Positions 35,450 through 47,505 of a DNA stretch of 64,000 nt are shown piece by piece; within the stretch, counting starts at the first letter, position 1, and each line of letters opens with the position of its first letter. The position numbers were made by a program, and so were the translations under genes. Source of the stretch: Panicum virgatum (taxonomy: Eukaryota; Streptophyta; Magnoliopsida; Poales; Poaceae); the NCBI RefSeq assembly GCF_016808335.1, contig NC_053149.1, positions 23,659,238 to 23,723,237 of the forward strand. Direction: 5' to 3'. Under the pieces are notes generated by a model. That model did not search any database. It was not told the DNA's origin and saw nothing but the letters and a program-made list of their open reading frames with translations.

Positions 35450-36027
35450 TGTTGACGCAAATCTCGGTAACACACGAACGCACTAGATCGTGCGGCACGA
35501 GAAAGAGCTCGATGCAGCTCTCTCTGTGTGGAGCGGTCAGACCGGTCTAAGGAACCGGTCAGACCGATCGCCGGTGAGAATCGGCGACGGCCGACGAACG
35601 CGAACCCGGGAGGGACCCCGTCAGGGTAGGCGCACGTAGGGTTGTTCTAAGATCGGCAGGCCACTTAGAACGCCTTCAAACGTCACGGAGACGAGGGAAG
35701 AACAGCAGATGGGGTTGGAAAAGTTAGGGTTTAGAGAAAAAGATAAAAAGTAAAGTTTGTATTGATTTTGTTCGATTGGATGCTCTAATCGGCCGTGACC
35801 CTTTATATTTATAGGGTGGGGTGGACTTATCCCGCAAGAAATACTGTTTACAGATCTAAATCTATAAAAATCTCTAGTTGGACTCGGACTCTACCTGGAC
35901 CGGTCAGACCGGTCGGACCTACCGGTCAGACCGGTCGGTCCCTGCCGGACAGGCCGCAGTGCCTCTACCGGTTAGACCGCTCGGTCATACCGGTCAGACC
36001 GGTTGGTGCCAATTTTGGCTGTCAACA
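35450..36027 (-). repeat. 3' LTR (minus orientation)
   Basis: 578 bp. On minus, a TATA-like CTATAAATATAAAG lies at about 35824-35811. Between it and the U3 start is an array of ACCGGTCAGACCGGTC near-palindromes (35895-36005). A further partial copy lies at about 35535-35575, downstream of the TATA. Confidence 0.9.
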
Positions 36028-36150
36028 TATGCCCCCCTGTTTTTTGGTAAAGCTTGCTTACCAAAAAACATTCTTCTGAGCCAAAATTGTCTAAGGGCGA
36101 TGATTAATACTACATCGGCCATGTTTTGCTCAAGTCAATGTTGAAACAAC

Positions 36151-38885
36151 TTATTTGGGCCGCCACACCTTCTTCATTGTCGCTGACGTCTTTGGCACGG
36201 TCTCCACTTGTTGTCCCATTGCCTCCTTCTTGCGCATACGTTGCAGCCTTCGCTTTTGAGTATGAGACAAACCTGAGGGACACCACCTCGGCTGCCTTCG
36301 CTTTTGAGTATGAGACAAACCTGAGGGACACCACCTCGGCTGCCTTCGCTTTTGAGTATGAGACAAACCTGAGGGACACCACCTCGGCTGTAAATACTTT
36401 GAATCTTGCTCCTTGCTCTTCCCATTCTCTTTGCTGCAATCAATATCTTGCTTGACCGGATTATTGCTAGCAATAATCGGTCTTTGTAATAATGCATGAT
36501 TTGGATACATAGGAGAATATTGAATATAATATGATTGCATATGCATCCTACTATAATCCATAGGTGTATAAAAGTAAGAATACCAGCAATACCATGGAGC
36601 AATCGGTCCACTAGATGAAGTATAATTACTTTGACTCGATTGTTCTTGATGCCTTGACGATGATCCCGTATCCTTGACTTCGCTTGGTGGCCCCTTCTGT
36701 CTCTGAGCACTCCCTTCCTTCTCATATTTGGCCAAGAGTTCTTTAAAACTCGGCCTTATCTTAATTTTGGAGGAGTTTCCAGATTTACTGGGCGCACCGG
36801 TCAGACCGGTCCCATGACCGATCGAACCGGTCAGACCACCGCCATGGCCGGTCAGACCGGTCGACTTGTTGTCGGCCTTCTTCTTCTTGTCTTGCCCCCC
36901 GAGTATTTTTGCGCCTTGAGGGATCTTCTGTGTTAGCTTCTTTTCAGGTCTTTCATCACCAATAACTACATTCTTCCCCTTGGTTGATTCGGCTTGACTC
37001 GGCCGAACTAACACTTTAGGATTATTCAATTCTAACATATGGACCGGGAAAGGAGTCTGATCAATTTGCATATTAGAAAGAACCAATCGTCCTTCATTAA
37101 TGGCCGATTGAATTTGTCTACGTAAGACATTGCAATCATTAGTAGCATGTGAGAAAGTATTATGAAATTTGCAATATGCTCGCCGCTTCAATTCTTCAAG
37201 CGACGGTAAAGTATGTGACATTTTGACGTATCCAATCCTATATAACTCATCAAATATCCTTTCGCACTTGGATACATCAAAAGTAAATTTTTCATCTTGC
37301 CGATTTTTCTGAATCGGCTTAAGAGCAGAACAAGTAAATGGTTTAGCTTGAGATGGCAAAGCAAATTCAGCAGCATACACATCATTAGATTCATCGTCCG
37401 AACAATTTGAATTGCATTCTAAAGTATGTACACTAGAACGATGATGTCTTTGAGACTGTTGAGGCTCTCTGCTTCGGCCTTCTATAGCCAAAGCTCTTTG
37501 ATGCACCTGAGTAATGGTAAAGAAATCATAGCCCTCTAATCTTTCTTTAATATGAGAGCGCAAGCCATTAAAAGCCAAATCAGCTAAATCCTTTTCTGCA
37601 ATATTCACACTAAAGCATCGGTTTTTTTATCGCGGAATCGTCTTATATAATCATTGACAGATTCATCACACGATTGTCTAACCGATGTTAAGTAAGACAA
37701 TTTAAGCTCATCATACCCACAGAAAAAATGCTCATGGAACTTCTGCTCTAACTGTTCCCATGAGCCAATAGAATTAGGTGCCAAAGATGAAAACCATGAG
37801 AAAGCGGTTCCAGTTAAGGATAAAGAAAATAAACGCACTTTCAACTCGTTTATTGAACCAGCTTCTCCTAATTAGGAAAGATACTGACTAATATGCTCAA
37901 AAGTACTCCTAGTATCTTCCCCACTGAATTTAACAAACTCAGGCAACCTAAAACCAGCAGGGTATGCAACCGAATCAAACGAAGTAGGATATGGCTTTTG
38001 GTATGTGCGGGTTTTGCTTCTAACATCCACTCCAAAACTTTCTCTAAGCAGATTAGCCAAATCATTCTTATAATCAGTAAGCATTTTATCAAAATTACTT
38101 GAAGAATTTGGCTGTGTGGATGTAGATATCTCTCGCTGGTTTGAAACAAACTGGCCGGATGGACCGGTCGGTACGACCGGTCGGACCGGTTGGGGGGAAC
38201 CGGTCTGACCGGGCTGATATACCGGTCTGACCGGTCTCTGCTGGTTTTGCCAACGCTGCACATATCGGTCGAACATCTCGTCGAAGATAGGACCGGGGTG
38301 TGGCACTGAATTCCTGGAGATTTCTGGTGGTGTGTACTGAACAATCTCGTTTGTTCGGCTAATGTTGGCCGAATCAGGAATACTCATAATAGGATCAGTA
38401 TATGTGGGTGTAACAGTTTGACCACTGAAATAATTTATCGGCATCCCATATTGAGGTTGACTCGTAGGAGATGCTGCCGATGGTTGAGGAACATAAAATT
38501 CAGAAGTAGAAACAGATGGAGGTTCATCGGCTGATTCTGGTTTCTTACCAGCCGATTCCCTTTCCTTAGAGCTAAGCCAATTAACCCAATAAACATCACG
38601 CTCAGCTAACAATGTCTGAATTTGTTCCATAGTAACACCAGAAGGTGGAGCAGTTGCAGCAGGTGTTACCTCAGTAGATGCATCCGAGGAAGTAGAAGTG
38701 AAGTCGATCTCTTTGATCTTGGTGACCTTGCCGCATCGACCGACCTTGATGCTCGCAAGTGCCGCTTGTAGATCTTCTTCATCACGCTTCTTCTTGTGCT
38801 CCTCCAGCAGCAAACGAACGTCCTCCAGAAGATGCTCATATGAAGGGATGATGTTCTCCTTGTCGATTTCTGTGTTGGAGCCCAT
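36151..38885 (-). pseudogene. Retrotransposon gag, broken
   Basis: It starts with ATG at 38885 and reads MGSNTEIDKENIIPSYEHLL, an acidic and coiled N-terminus, then a retrotrans_gag domain (FRLPEFVKFSGEDTRS, then RLFSLSLTGTAFSWFSSLAP and WEQLEQKFHEHFF). It continues with a C-terminal part containing YCKFHNTFSHATNDC, a zinc-knuckle-like spacing. Two lesions are visible: a CAA to TAA nonsense at 37874-37872 and a frameshift in an A-run near 37625. The frame from 37608 to 36151 is then open. It encodes two Gly/Pro/Arg/Thr patches made of the same ACCGGTC motif that fills U3 (36790-36865 and 38158-38235) and a threefold 16-residue repeat near the end. Confidence 0.8.
36246..36389. repeat. 48-bp tandem repeat, three copies, in gag
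   Basis: Three nearly identical in-frame units (starts 36246, 36294, 36342) encode QPRWCPSGLSHTQKRR three times on minus. The period is a multiple of three, so the Gag frame survives. Confidence 0.92.
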
Positions 38886-38956
38886 CTTCTTTGGAGTAGA
38901 TTATATCGGTTCTATTAACCAAGATCTTTCTTCCCCAGTGGAGTCGCCAAAAAGTA

Positions 38957-39469
38957 TGTTGACGCAAATCTCGGTCAACACACGAACGCACTAGATCGTG
39001 CGGCGCGAGAAAGAGCTCGATGCAGCTCTCTCTGCGTGGAGCGGTCAGACCGGTCGCCGGTGAGAATCGGCGACGGCCGACGAACGCGAACACGGGAGGG
39101 ACCCCGTCAGGGTAGGCGCACGTAGGGTTGTTCTAAGATCGGCAGGCCACCTAGAACGCCTTCAAACGTCACGGAGATGAGGGAAGAACAGCAGATGGGG
39201 TTGAAAAAACTAGGATTTGGAGAAGAAGATAAAAAGTAAAATTTGTATTGATTTTGTTCGATTGGATGCTCTAATCGGCCGTGACCCTTTATATTTATAG
39301 GGTGGGGTGGACTTATCCCGCAAGAAATCCTGTTTACAGATCTAAATCTATAAAAATCTCTAGTTGTACTCGGACTCTACCTGGGCCGGTCAGACCGGTC
39401 GGTCCCTACCGGACAGGCCGCAGTGCCTCTACCGGTCAGACCGGTTGGTGCCAATTTTGGCTGTCAACA
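38957..39469 (-). repeat. 5' LTR (minus orientation)
   Basis: 513 bp. It is about 65 bp shorter than the other LTR because it has fewer copies of the ACCGGTCAGACCGGTC motif on both sides of the TATA (array 39385-39450). Confidence 0.9.
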
Positions 39470-39474
39470 CCATC

Positions 39475-39721
39475 GTTGACAAGATGTATAGGATTTCCAT
39501 TTTGGCCAGGAGCCGTCAGGCCCGGTCCTAAGCTTCGGCCCGGGACGGGACGAGACATAAACTAGGGGCCTTTAAATAATAAATAAATAATATAAAATAA
39601 ATAGTATCACTTCTCTTAAAGGCGTCTTCTCTACTAATGTCGGCTGGCCGTGTTGTCTTGCGTATGGTGCCGTTGAACTAATGCCGGCGTGCGATGCCAT
39701 GGCTGCCGTCACGGAAGGTCA
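39475..39721. other. Short intergenic stretch
   Basis: No gene is seen. It separates the LTR element from the hAT MITE, and an AT-rich run lies at 39565-39610. Confidence 0.5.
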
Positions 39722-39729
39722 CTACTCAC

Positions 39730-39920
39730 CAGTGGCGGATCCAGAAATGGTTGAAGGGGGGGCTGATTTCTTCTTCCTCTCTCTCCCTTTCTTCTTCCTC
39801 TCCTTCTTCCTCATCCTTTCTTCTCAAAAATTTGAGGGGGCGCTCAAGGGGAGCTCCATGGATTTTTGGGGTCTAGGGGGGGCTGGAGCCCCCCTAGACC
39901 CAGTGCTGCCTCCGCCCCTG
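39730..39920. mobile_element. hAT-type MITE, 191 bp
   Basis: The left end CAGTGGCGGATCCAG and the reversed right end CAGGGGCGGAGGCAG pair. A perfect 8-bp duplication CTACTCAC (39722-39729, 39921-39928) is diagnostic of hAT. The inside is T/C-rich, then has GGGGGGCTGGAGCCCCCC, a strong hairpin. Confidence 0.85.
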
Positions 39921-39928
39921 CTACTCAC

Positions 39929-41110
39929 TAACGGCGGCGGCGCGCGCGAGCGATGGTGGACTCCGGTGGCGTGCGAGCGGAGGAATAGAAAAAAACGATT
40001 GGAATTCTGGAACCCATGGTTTGTGAAACATGTGAATCGCCAAAACCTATACGTACTAGTGTACGCGACTCTCTAAAAGGATGTGATTGGTTGCTTGGGC
40101 TAGTCTAGCCAGGGTTATGATCTAAGCCAGGCCAGTCTAAACCTAGCTTGAGCAATGCAATATGTTGTTGTTTGGTTCACTGCTATGGATAAGTTGATAC
40201 TAGCTAGCTCATGTTTGGTTGGTTGGCTATCGGTGATACAATAACCTTACACAAGGTGAAGGTGGAGTTACCCCATTGAACGCCTCCCCCTCGAAGCAGT
40301 CCCCAAGCTAGCACCGCCGGCCACAGCGAGCTGCCGCGGGGCGAGCTCCACCGATGTGCGGGGGACCAGGCCGGACACGCTGTGCCTGCACGCGTGGCGC
40401 GGACCTCCACCGCCCGCTGGTGCCCCGCCCTCGAGCCATGGCTGGAGCCCCACTCCTCCGCGCTGCTTGCAGCCGCCACCATGGCCGGCATCGAGAAGGT
40501 TGAGGGAGCGGGCGTCGTCGTCCCGCGCGCCCGCCGCCGCAAGGCCCGCCGTCCCGTCGAGCAGGGGGCGGAGCTCGATGAGTCGCTTGTCTGCGCCGAA
40601 TCTTGAGCAGCAAGGGAGGAGGGGCCCGCCCGGAGGAGCTGGCGTGGCCGGAGGAGGAGCTGATCCGGTGGGACAGGGCCCTGGATCTCTGCCGCAGCCT
40701 GCCACCGCAGGCAGGATGGCCGGCCACCGCGGGCGAGATGGCCGCCGCCAGCCATCGCGGCAGGATAGCCCTCGGCGCACCCCTGACCCCACGCACCATC
40801 GCCGGCGTGCGCTCGCGGCCATGGCCGTTGGGGCCGCCGAGGCAGGGAGGAGGGACCCGCGGCCATGGCACCTCCGCCCCGCCGCCATCGGGAGCTGCGC
40901 GGGCCGGCCACGGCGAGTGAGCACTGACGGTGAGAAAACTCATCTAAGCCCACCAATGTAGCATAATACAGGCTGCACTAGCTGGTACGCTCAAATCGGC
41001 CGTTCCCAGCAATGCAGACCGGATGGGTGCTTTTGCACGACCCAAGCCTTACTTAGAGGTTTATGGAACCAAACAATACTCGGCTGCACTGCACAAGCCT
41101 GGCTAGAGAC
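39929..41110. other. GC-rich block with overlapping frames, gene status unclear
   Basis: From 40260 to 40940 every strand and frame is open or nearly so, with Ala/Arg/Pro/Gly composition and no domain, so none is called. The flanks carry GTTTGGTT and a CTAGCCAGG motif in inverse orientation (near 40120 and 41100), suggesting a TIR element that carries GC-rich cargo. Ends and target duplication are not defined. Confidence 0.35.
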
Positions 41111-41113
41111 TAA

Positions 41114-41464
41114 GGGCAGTCCCAACCCAGACTCTACCATGGAGTCTAATCATATTTATAGTCCTTCATTTATAGCTTGTTTGCTAATGTGGCACCCTAA
41201 TTATTAAAGAGAGAAGGAAAAAAACAAGACTTGGTTTCTAGATAAGACCTCAAGTCTACGCGCCCTTCAATGCCCAAGAAACCAGGAAGACTCCCATTGT
41301 GAAGGGGGCGTGGAGTCTATGGATCTTGTGATGGAAGAAAAAACAATAAATAGTTTTATGTATAGAAACTACTATTTCACATTTTGCATTGGGAAGGATA
41401 GTTTTTTTTAATAGAGTTTTTGAGACTTAAAACTCTACGAGTGGAGTTTGTATTGGAACTGCCC
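41114..41464. mobile_element. Tourist-type (PIF/Harbinger) MITE, 351 bp
   Basis: Terminal repeats GGGCAGTCCCAACCCAGACTC and the reversed right end GGGCAGTTCCAATACAAACTC pair over about 21 bp. TAA flanks both sides (41111-41113, 41465-41467). The interior is AT-rich and non-coding. Confidence 0.88.
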
Positions 41465-41615
41465 TAATGCACCCATCCAATCACTGGGACGGCCGCCCCC
41501 AACCCCGGGGCCTGTCGTGATGCCTATTGCGCCACATATCTGCGCAACTGGAGCTAAACAGTTGAGTAAACCAACTGACCCTCCATCTTGACTCTCCATA
41601 CCGCGCTTCCTCTGC

Positions 41616-41714
41616 AGCTCCGATGAGGTCGGCTTCGACGTGCCCGCGCGCGCGCTGGTCACGGACGAGGCGCTCCGGCAGGGGCAGCTCTACTTCGTGC
41701 TCCCTCTGACACAG
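41616..41714 (+). pseudogene. Fragment resembling a DUF4228 (PADRE) protein
   Basis: The frame reads SSDEVGFDVPARALVTDEAL followed by RQGQLYFVLPL. This resembles the end of the DUF4228 domain, where a residue pattern of the type RPGQ-YFVLP is usual. Nothing before or after continues the domain, and the fragment starts right after CTCTGCAG, which may be an old splice acceptor. It is short, so the family call is tentative. Confidence 0.4.
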
Positions 41715-44300
41715 TCACACCATCCTCCCGCTTCTCGCCGCCGCTCGCCACTGTCCACGGCTGGTGCACATCCTTCCCTGTGCATCCTCTGCCCTCTGAG
41801 CGGCAATTTCTTTTCTATATGTTAAACGCGCACTGCTGGGCGCGCTCCTATTCGTCCACGCCAGCAAAAAATCTGTCCACGCGATAGCCATCGAACGGTC
41901 GGAGGCGCAGCTTCTATCCCGCACATTGCCCTCCCAAGTCTCCCATTTGCTCGAACCTTCTCGGATCCTCCTATCGCAGGGTGCCCGGCGGGGCGGCGCA
42001 GCCGCCACTGACGCTCGCGAGTCACTGGCCGTTATAGCCGCCAGTTCTGTGGCCTTGATGTGCAGCTCCCACCCACGCGCTGTCCGGCGGCTGTGGTACC
42101 CGCCAATCCGCCGCGGATCAGGAGAACGGAGGAGGTGAAGCTGCAGCGTTGAGCTACCCGCCGGCAGCCGCACTGATCCGCCGGGCCTCCCGCCGGACCA
42201 CTGCGTGCCACCGGCCCGCCACGCTCCTCGGCGCGAGCAGCGAGGCCACTCCGGGCCGCCGGCGCCGCAGCTTGCGGAGGAGGATCCACCACGTCGAGCC
42301 GCCGCGCCTCCCACTGGGCCACCGCGCGCAGTCGCGTCGCCGCGCTCCTCGGCGCGAGCGGTGAGGCCACGCTACGCTCATCAAGGGAAAGAGATTATTG
42401 CGGACCTAGGCTCCGTGGGCGTCTCCTGCTAATGCACCGCCATCACTCGCTGCCTGCACGCAAAGGTCTGCGCAGCGCCGCCTCCTCCTGCCCATAACTG
42501 GCACAAAAGACTCCAAGGTTCACTGAGTCCATGACTCCATGTATCCTCTTTCTAGCGTAAGTTGTCCGCCCGCCTTCCAGAACATTGGCGGCGTAACATT
42601 TTGGAGCTTGCCTAGGCACAGTGATGGCAACGGCTGGGCTGGGCGATTCAGGATTCAGGAATGGCAGCGTGGTTGACAGGAGGAGCGTGGCCCCAAATGC
42701 CATCCTACAGTTGCAAGTGCATGTCATGTGCTCGCTGAAATGCCTATGTGAGATGTTCAAGTCCTACTATCGTTTTCCAAACCTACATTTCATCAGCAAA
42801 GGTAGCTGGAGGCTCTCCAGGAAATGTGTCTAATCTCTATTTTCATTTTGCAAATCTGTACTTGGATTTCATGTGGATTATTTACTTGCCTAAATGATCA
42901 TCTCTACCTGCGGATGATCTCACAGATGCATCTTCTCATGTTCAGTTTCACTAACAGGAAAAAGCCACTAAGTGAACCTTCAATCAGAACAGCAACAGGG
43001 AAATGCCATGTAAGTGGACCTCTACTGCATTCTTGGATGGATCATTTTTTTCCTCATCTATAATGGTTGATGCGTAGTTATTTACTACTATTTTGGTTGC
43101 ACAAATGGACCAATGATGTAAGTGTTGCCCAGCATATTTTGCAAACAGTTTGCACATGCTAATTCGTCAGTTAAGTTCCAGCATCAACTTTTACTGGACT
43201 TACATTTTTTTATATTGTACACAAACTGGGCCTTCATGTTAAAGTGCTTCATCTATAAAAAAGCTAGGTGTAACAGTAGGATCGGCTGATAGGGTGAAAA
43301 TGTAACGTATGAAATAGTTACCTTGATGATAGATCATTGATCAAGCTTACTCAGCATATGTTCCTTTGAATGGTCTCTTTGCCCTATGTTGTAACAATAG
43401 CAAGTATCCATTTGCTATGTTTTGGTCTTACTAATGACTGGCTAATAATAAACTGCAGAATTACATGAAATGGTGCCTGGGGGTGTGCATTATCTTAGCA
43501 GATCCAACTATTAAATTCTTGATCCTGTGAGTGCAGGACCTGCAATTCATGCTCGTTGCTGTCCACTGATACAATAGGATCCCCAAATCCGTGTCATTAA
43601 TAAGACAAACAATGTCTAACTAAAATGGAGGAGATCAACTTGCTCTTTCATGGCTTGAAAAATTGATCATGAAGTTTCCGTTAAATGGTTGGTAAAGCAA
43701 TTTTGGTCTCACTATATCTGTGTGCAAGATGCAAGAATTTCAGTTCGGAATTCAACTTAACACTGCTAAATTGATACTTTTCAGAGTCATAAAAAATCAA
43801 GGTATTCTAAGCCTTCTCTTTATACATGTGAATGCTTCTTAGTATATTCTTTTTGAAAAACTGTGTTTGGTAACTATTATTCAAAAATGTTATAGATTTT
43901 TGGGGTACAAGATTCACAGTGGCAACAAGGTCGCTCGAATCAGGCTGCATATGTGTCGCGTCCTTTCAAGGCTATATATTTGTGTTGATCTGCTTTTGCT
44001 TTTAGTAGATTTGTACATGGTTCTGTTAGCTCCATTGGCTAATACAAGATGAGATTATATTCTGTGCACTGTTGTTTAGCTTCTAATTAGCTAGAAAGGG
44101 AAAAGGAACATATTTTTAGAAAGCTTTAATTTTGCTTTTCACAGCAAGCACCTAGTGGTGGTGACATTCGTTAATTACCGACCACTATAATCAAGTACCA
44201 TTGTGCTGGGATTCTTTTCCTAAGCACAGTGGTACATTAATCTCCGTGAAAACACGTATTGTAGAGCTAATGATATTATCATTATATTATTAAAGTGACT
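41715..44300. other. Intergenic, no gene supported
   Basis: 41715-42440 is GC-rich with composition-driven frames on both strands. Short direct repeats of GCCACGCT/CTCCTCGGCGCGAGC occur at 42221-42245 and 42341-42365. 42440-44300 is AT-rich with only short frames. I recognise nothing. Confidence 0.4.
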
Positions 44301-44344
44301 AAGGGCGCGCCAAAGCGCGCGCAAAGTACTCGTTGAAATTAGAT

Positions 44345-44885
44345 ACACATAGCACCAGGCCGCGTCGGCCGCTTGTGCGGGTGCGTGCGCCGCTGCCGCC
44401 ACGGCCGCGACCGGGGCCAACATCGGCCTCGCCTCAAGGACCACCCGAACATCCGCGCGCTATTGGCGAAGGCCGGGGCCGTGCCCCTGCTCGCCGTGCA
44501 GCTTGTGGGCCCCTCTGCGGCCGCTGGCGTGGATGCCACCGCACTGTTCCTCAACATCTCCATCTCGACGCGAGAGCAGCTGGCGTTCGCGCCGGACCTC
44601 CTCGATGCGCTCCGCGCCGCCGCCACCGTGCACAGCCTTCTCTGCCCCGAGGCCCACCGCTCCACCATTGGCGCCACAAGATAGTCGAGGATGCCACCGC
44701 ATTCGTCGCGCGGGGTGGCCGGGTGCACCGAAAACGTCGAGGCCTTCAAGTGGGGTGTCCGGGGTGAGGAGGAGCGGGGTGGCCGGGTGCACCGAAAACG
44801 TCGAGGCCTTCAAGTGGGGTGTCCGGGGTGCGGATCCTCCTCGACCTCGTCGAGCCGAGGGGCGCCGAGATGGCGAGGGCCCGCC
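44345..44885 (+). pseudogene. Fragment of a U-box/ARM-repeat E3 ubiquitin ligase (PUB type)
   Basis: The frame 44373-44684 reads LKDHPNIRALLAKAGAVPLL, then ATALFLNISISTREQLAFAP and TVHSLLCPEAHRSTIGA, clear ARM repeats of plant PUB proteins. After a stop at 44685, further ARM-like sequence VRILLDLVEPRGAEMA appears in another frame (from 44828). There is no U-box and no start. Sharp flanks with the GC-rich CTAAGGGCGCGCC at 44299 suggest a fragment copied here by a transposon, though no element ends were identified. Confidence 0.7.
44710..44830. repeat. 57-bp direct repeat in the PUB fragment
   Basis: Copies lie at 44710-44766 and 44774-44830, separated by 7 bp. Both contain GCGGGGTGGCCGGGTGCACC and AAGTGGGGTGTCCGGGGTG. 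The period of 64 shifts the frame, a further sign of decay. Confidence 0.9.
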
Positions 44886-44990
44886 ACGTAGCTCAACCTC
44901 GTCGTGGCCGGGGGTAAGCCGGCGGTGCCGCGGTGGCCGAGGTGCTTGTGGTTGCCCACACGGCCACACCCATGCTGCGTCGGTCGCTGT

Positions 44991-45338
44991 CCGGGATGGA
45001 AAGGTGGATATGCTTGGGATAATATCCGAGCGAGGATGACGGGATAACTAGCGGGATAGATTACCAAGGAGGATATAGTCTGTTGGATCCAATTTTTTGT
45101 AGGATTTCTCCTTTTTTTTAACTAACTCATCAAAGATAGTCTCTTGAGATCATCAAAGATTAGACCGGGATGGAAAGGTGGATATGCTTGGGATAATTGC
45201 CGAGCGAGGATGACGGGATAACTAGCGGGATGGATTACCAAGGAGGATATAGTCTGTTGGATCCAATTTTTTGTAGGATTTCTCCTTTTTTTTTAACTAA
45301 CTCATCAAAGATAGTCTCTTGAGATCATCAAAGAATAG
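44991..45338. repeat. 174-bp tandem duplication
   Basis: Copies start at 44991 and 45165 (CCGGGATGGAAAGGTGGATA). They match closely throughout, including GATGACGGGATAACTAGCGG, a T-run and CTCATCAAAGATAGTCTC. Differences are single bases (ATATCC vs TTGCC near the start, AGATTAG vs GAATAG at the end). Confidence 0.9.
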
Positions 45339-45446
45339 AGTCTCTTGGAGGTGCTCTAAACACTCTTGTGCTCATATCTGCACAACTAAACAATGCATCG
45401 TGGACTCATTACGCACGTGAGCTCTCGACGTCACTTGTTACACTAA

Positions 45447-45548
45447 CTAGTAAAAAAACATTGTATCGTGGACTCGTTACGCTCATGAGCTAGCTCACTA
45501 GTAAAAAAACACTGTATCGTGGACTCGTTACGCTCGTGAGCTAGCTCG
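45447..45548. repeat. 51-bp tandem duplication
   Basis: Two copies (45447-45497, 45498-45548) contain CTAGTAAAAAAACA and TCGTGGACTCGTTACGCTC. A third, decayed relative lies just upstream (45388-45425). Confidence 0.85.
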
Positions 45549-46325
45549 AACTCACTTATTATACTGATGAACCAACGGTTCACCCAATGACAATGAACAA
45601 AATGTTCCTATAGTTTGCAGTGACGCTGCTATCAAATTAAACATCATCCTACTTTTTTCTTTAGGGCATTAACAAAATAAACACAACTATACAATAAAAT
45701 CACCTGTAAACTGCAAAGCATTGCATAAATATTGGAGTTCCTAGAAATTGCGGACCTGGAAGGATTTTAATTCCTGAAATTTGTCTAATTTTCCTATATC
45801 ACAAAAAACGTACCCATCTACTTCAACATGAGATGTGTCCATATGACACCTTCATATAGACCACAGAACAGAGAAAATGCATGCCGTACAGAAACTACAA
45901 AGTGGCTTGCCGGCAACAACACACAATTCATCGGAAACAGCAAATTTACTGAACCAATAGACATCAAGCTGTGATCACCGATCAACCCAACAACAATGAA
46001 GTTGGCATTCTAAAGTTTACAAGGATGGTTACATTGTGTCTATCCTCTTTTGGTGCCTGATATCTAAATCAAACAATCTGTAACTATAATTTATCATATA
46101 GCCATGCTCCAAAAAACATCTACGGATCACATATAAAAGAAAGAGGCCAACTACACATGGTCTCTACAGATTCTATTTACAGTGTTCGGCAGTGATTGCT
46201 GCTGCAACCAGCACTCCAGGATCCAAAGTCAGTAGCAGGTTGCTGGCAGCTGAAGCTGCAGAGCGCTACTGTGAACAAGATCGATGACAAAGAGGATCAA
46301 GAACAACAATGCAAGGAAAGACATG
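45549..46325. other. Intergenic, no gene supported
   Basis: AT-rich. Frames are short. It ends at the AAT target duplication of the CACTA copy E2. Confidence 0.5.
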
Positions 46326-47505
46326 AATCACTACTACAAAAACGTTGATTTGTCCCGGTTGGGAAATCTCTGTTGTCCCGGTTTCCCAACCGGGAACGCC
46401 AGTCCGGGACAAAAGGGGGTGCCATTTTGTCCCGCGTTTGGCAACCGGGACAAAATGTCCTTTTTTTCATGTTTTTTTTCTCAATTCTTTTTCTATTTCA
46501 ATTATAATTTTGTATTTCAATTAAACTTATGTATTGGAATTCTGTGTATGATCTCCACTAATATATATATAGTTACTTATATAATATTTGTCCTAGATAG
46601 TTTTCATATATAAATTAATTCACTTATATATATATGTATACACATAACTATACATGTGAATTCCTTTACATATGAAAATGTCTAGGACCAATATTATATA
46701 TATACATATATATTATTGGAGTGCTTATATATATAATACATACATACTCATAAATAGAAATTTAATACATACACACACATATATATATTTACATAGGTAT
46801 ATTCGTTCTTAATTACATATATACGCGTATATTATCATATTTGCACCGATTGTCAATATTAGATATTCCATCATAGTAGAATTCGCCTTTTGGATCGAGG
46901 ACTTGCTCAACAATAAATCCGGACAATTGTTCTTGAATCGCCATAATCTTTTCCTCCGGTATGAGTTTATCGCGCATCTCCTCGACCTAAGGAAAAAGAG
47001 GATAATTAATTTCGACTAATTATAATACGAGTTCAAATATTAACAAGTTTTTTTACTTACTTCCTCCTCCCAATCTGTCCAGCCCTTTGGAGGACCTACC
47101 AGACCATGGATGTTCTCGCATACATAGTATGCGCATAAATTAGTGTCTTGTTTCTGCCTCATATACTTTAAGAGAGAAGAAATTATCAGGTATTTACATG
47201 AATATATAATAAAACTAATGAATCGTGCAACGAATCATCCAAGTGCGTACCGCAAAATCTGTCTTGATCTTCAATTTCTTGTCAAATTTGCCTGGATGAT
47301 TTTTAGCGAATTGTTTCCAAATCCTGTGCATGATTAGAACAATTATAGTCAAGTAACAAAGTGATTCAAATTATCGGTCATCGACGGAGTAGTGGAAGAA
47401 TTACTTTTTCATCATGTTAAGAAGATTTTCGTATTGTTCTGGAGGTCTCCTCAATGAGTCCATAACCACGAGTAGGCTCTTCTCGGGAATTATGACAATT
47501 ACGAC

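Larger units (their letters stand above)
35450..39469 (-). mobile_element. Non-autonomous (gag-only) LTR retrotransposon, 4.0 kb
   Basis: The two LTRs are 35450-36027 and 38957-39469, both TGTTGACGCAAATCTCGG...GGCTGTCAACA. CCATC flanks the element exactly (35445-35449, 39470-39474). Orientation is minus. A primer-binding-site-like TGGCGACTCCACTGGGG lies next to the right LTR (38949-38933), and a polypurine tract ACAGGGGGGCATA is next to the left one. The inside codes only for Gag; no protease, RT, RNaseH or integrase is present, so it depends on a helper. The LTRs differ by an insertion/deletion in the motif array and a few substitutions, so insertion is not very recent. Confidence 0.92.

Noticed and set aside
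35450..39469. A complete autonomous Ty3-gypsy element
   Set aside because: Only Gag is encoded between the LTRs; no protease, reverse transcriptase, RNase H or integrase motifs are seen in any frame.
40204..40961. GC-rich frames of 200-250 codons as a gene
   Set aside because: Four or more frames are open on both strands at once, there is no recognised domain, and the composition alone explains the lack of stops.
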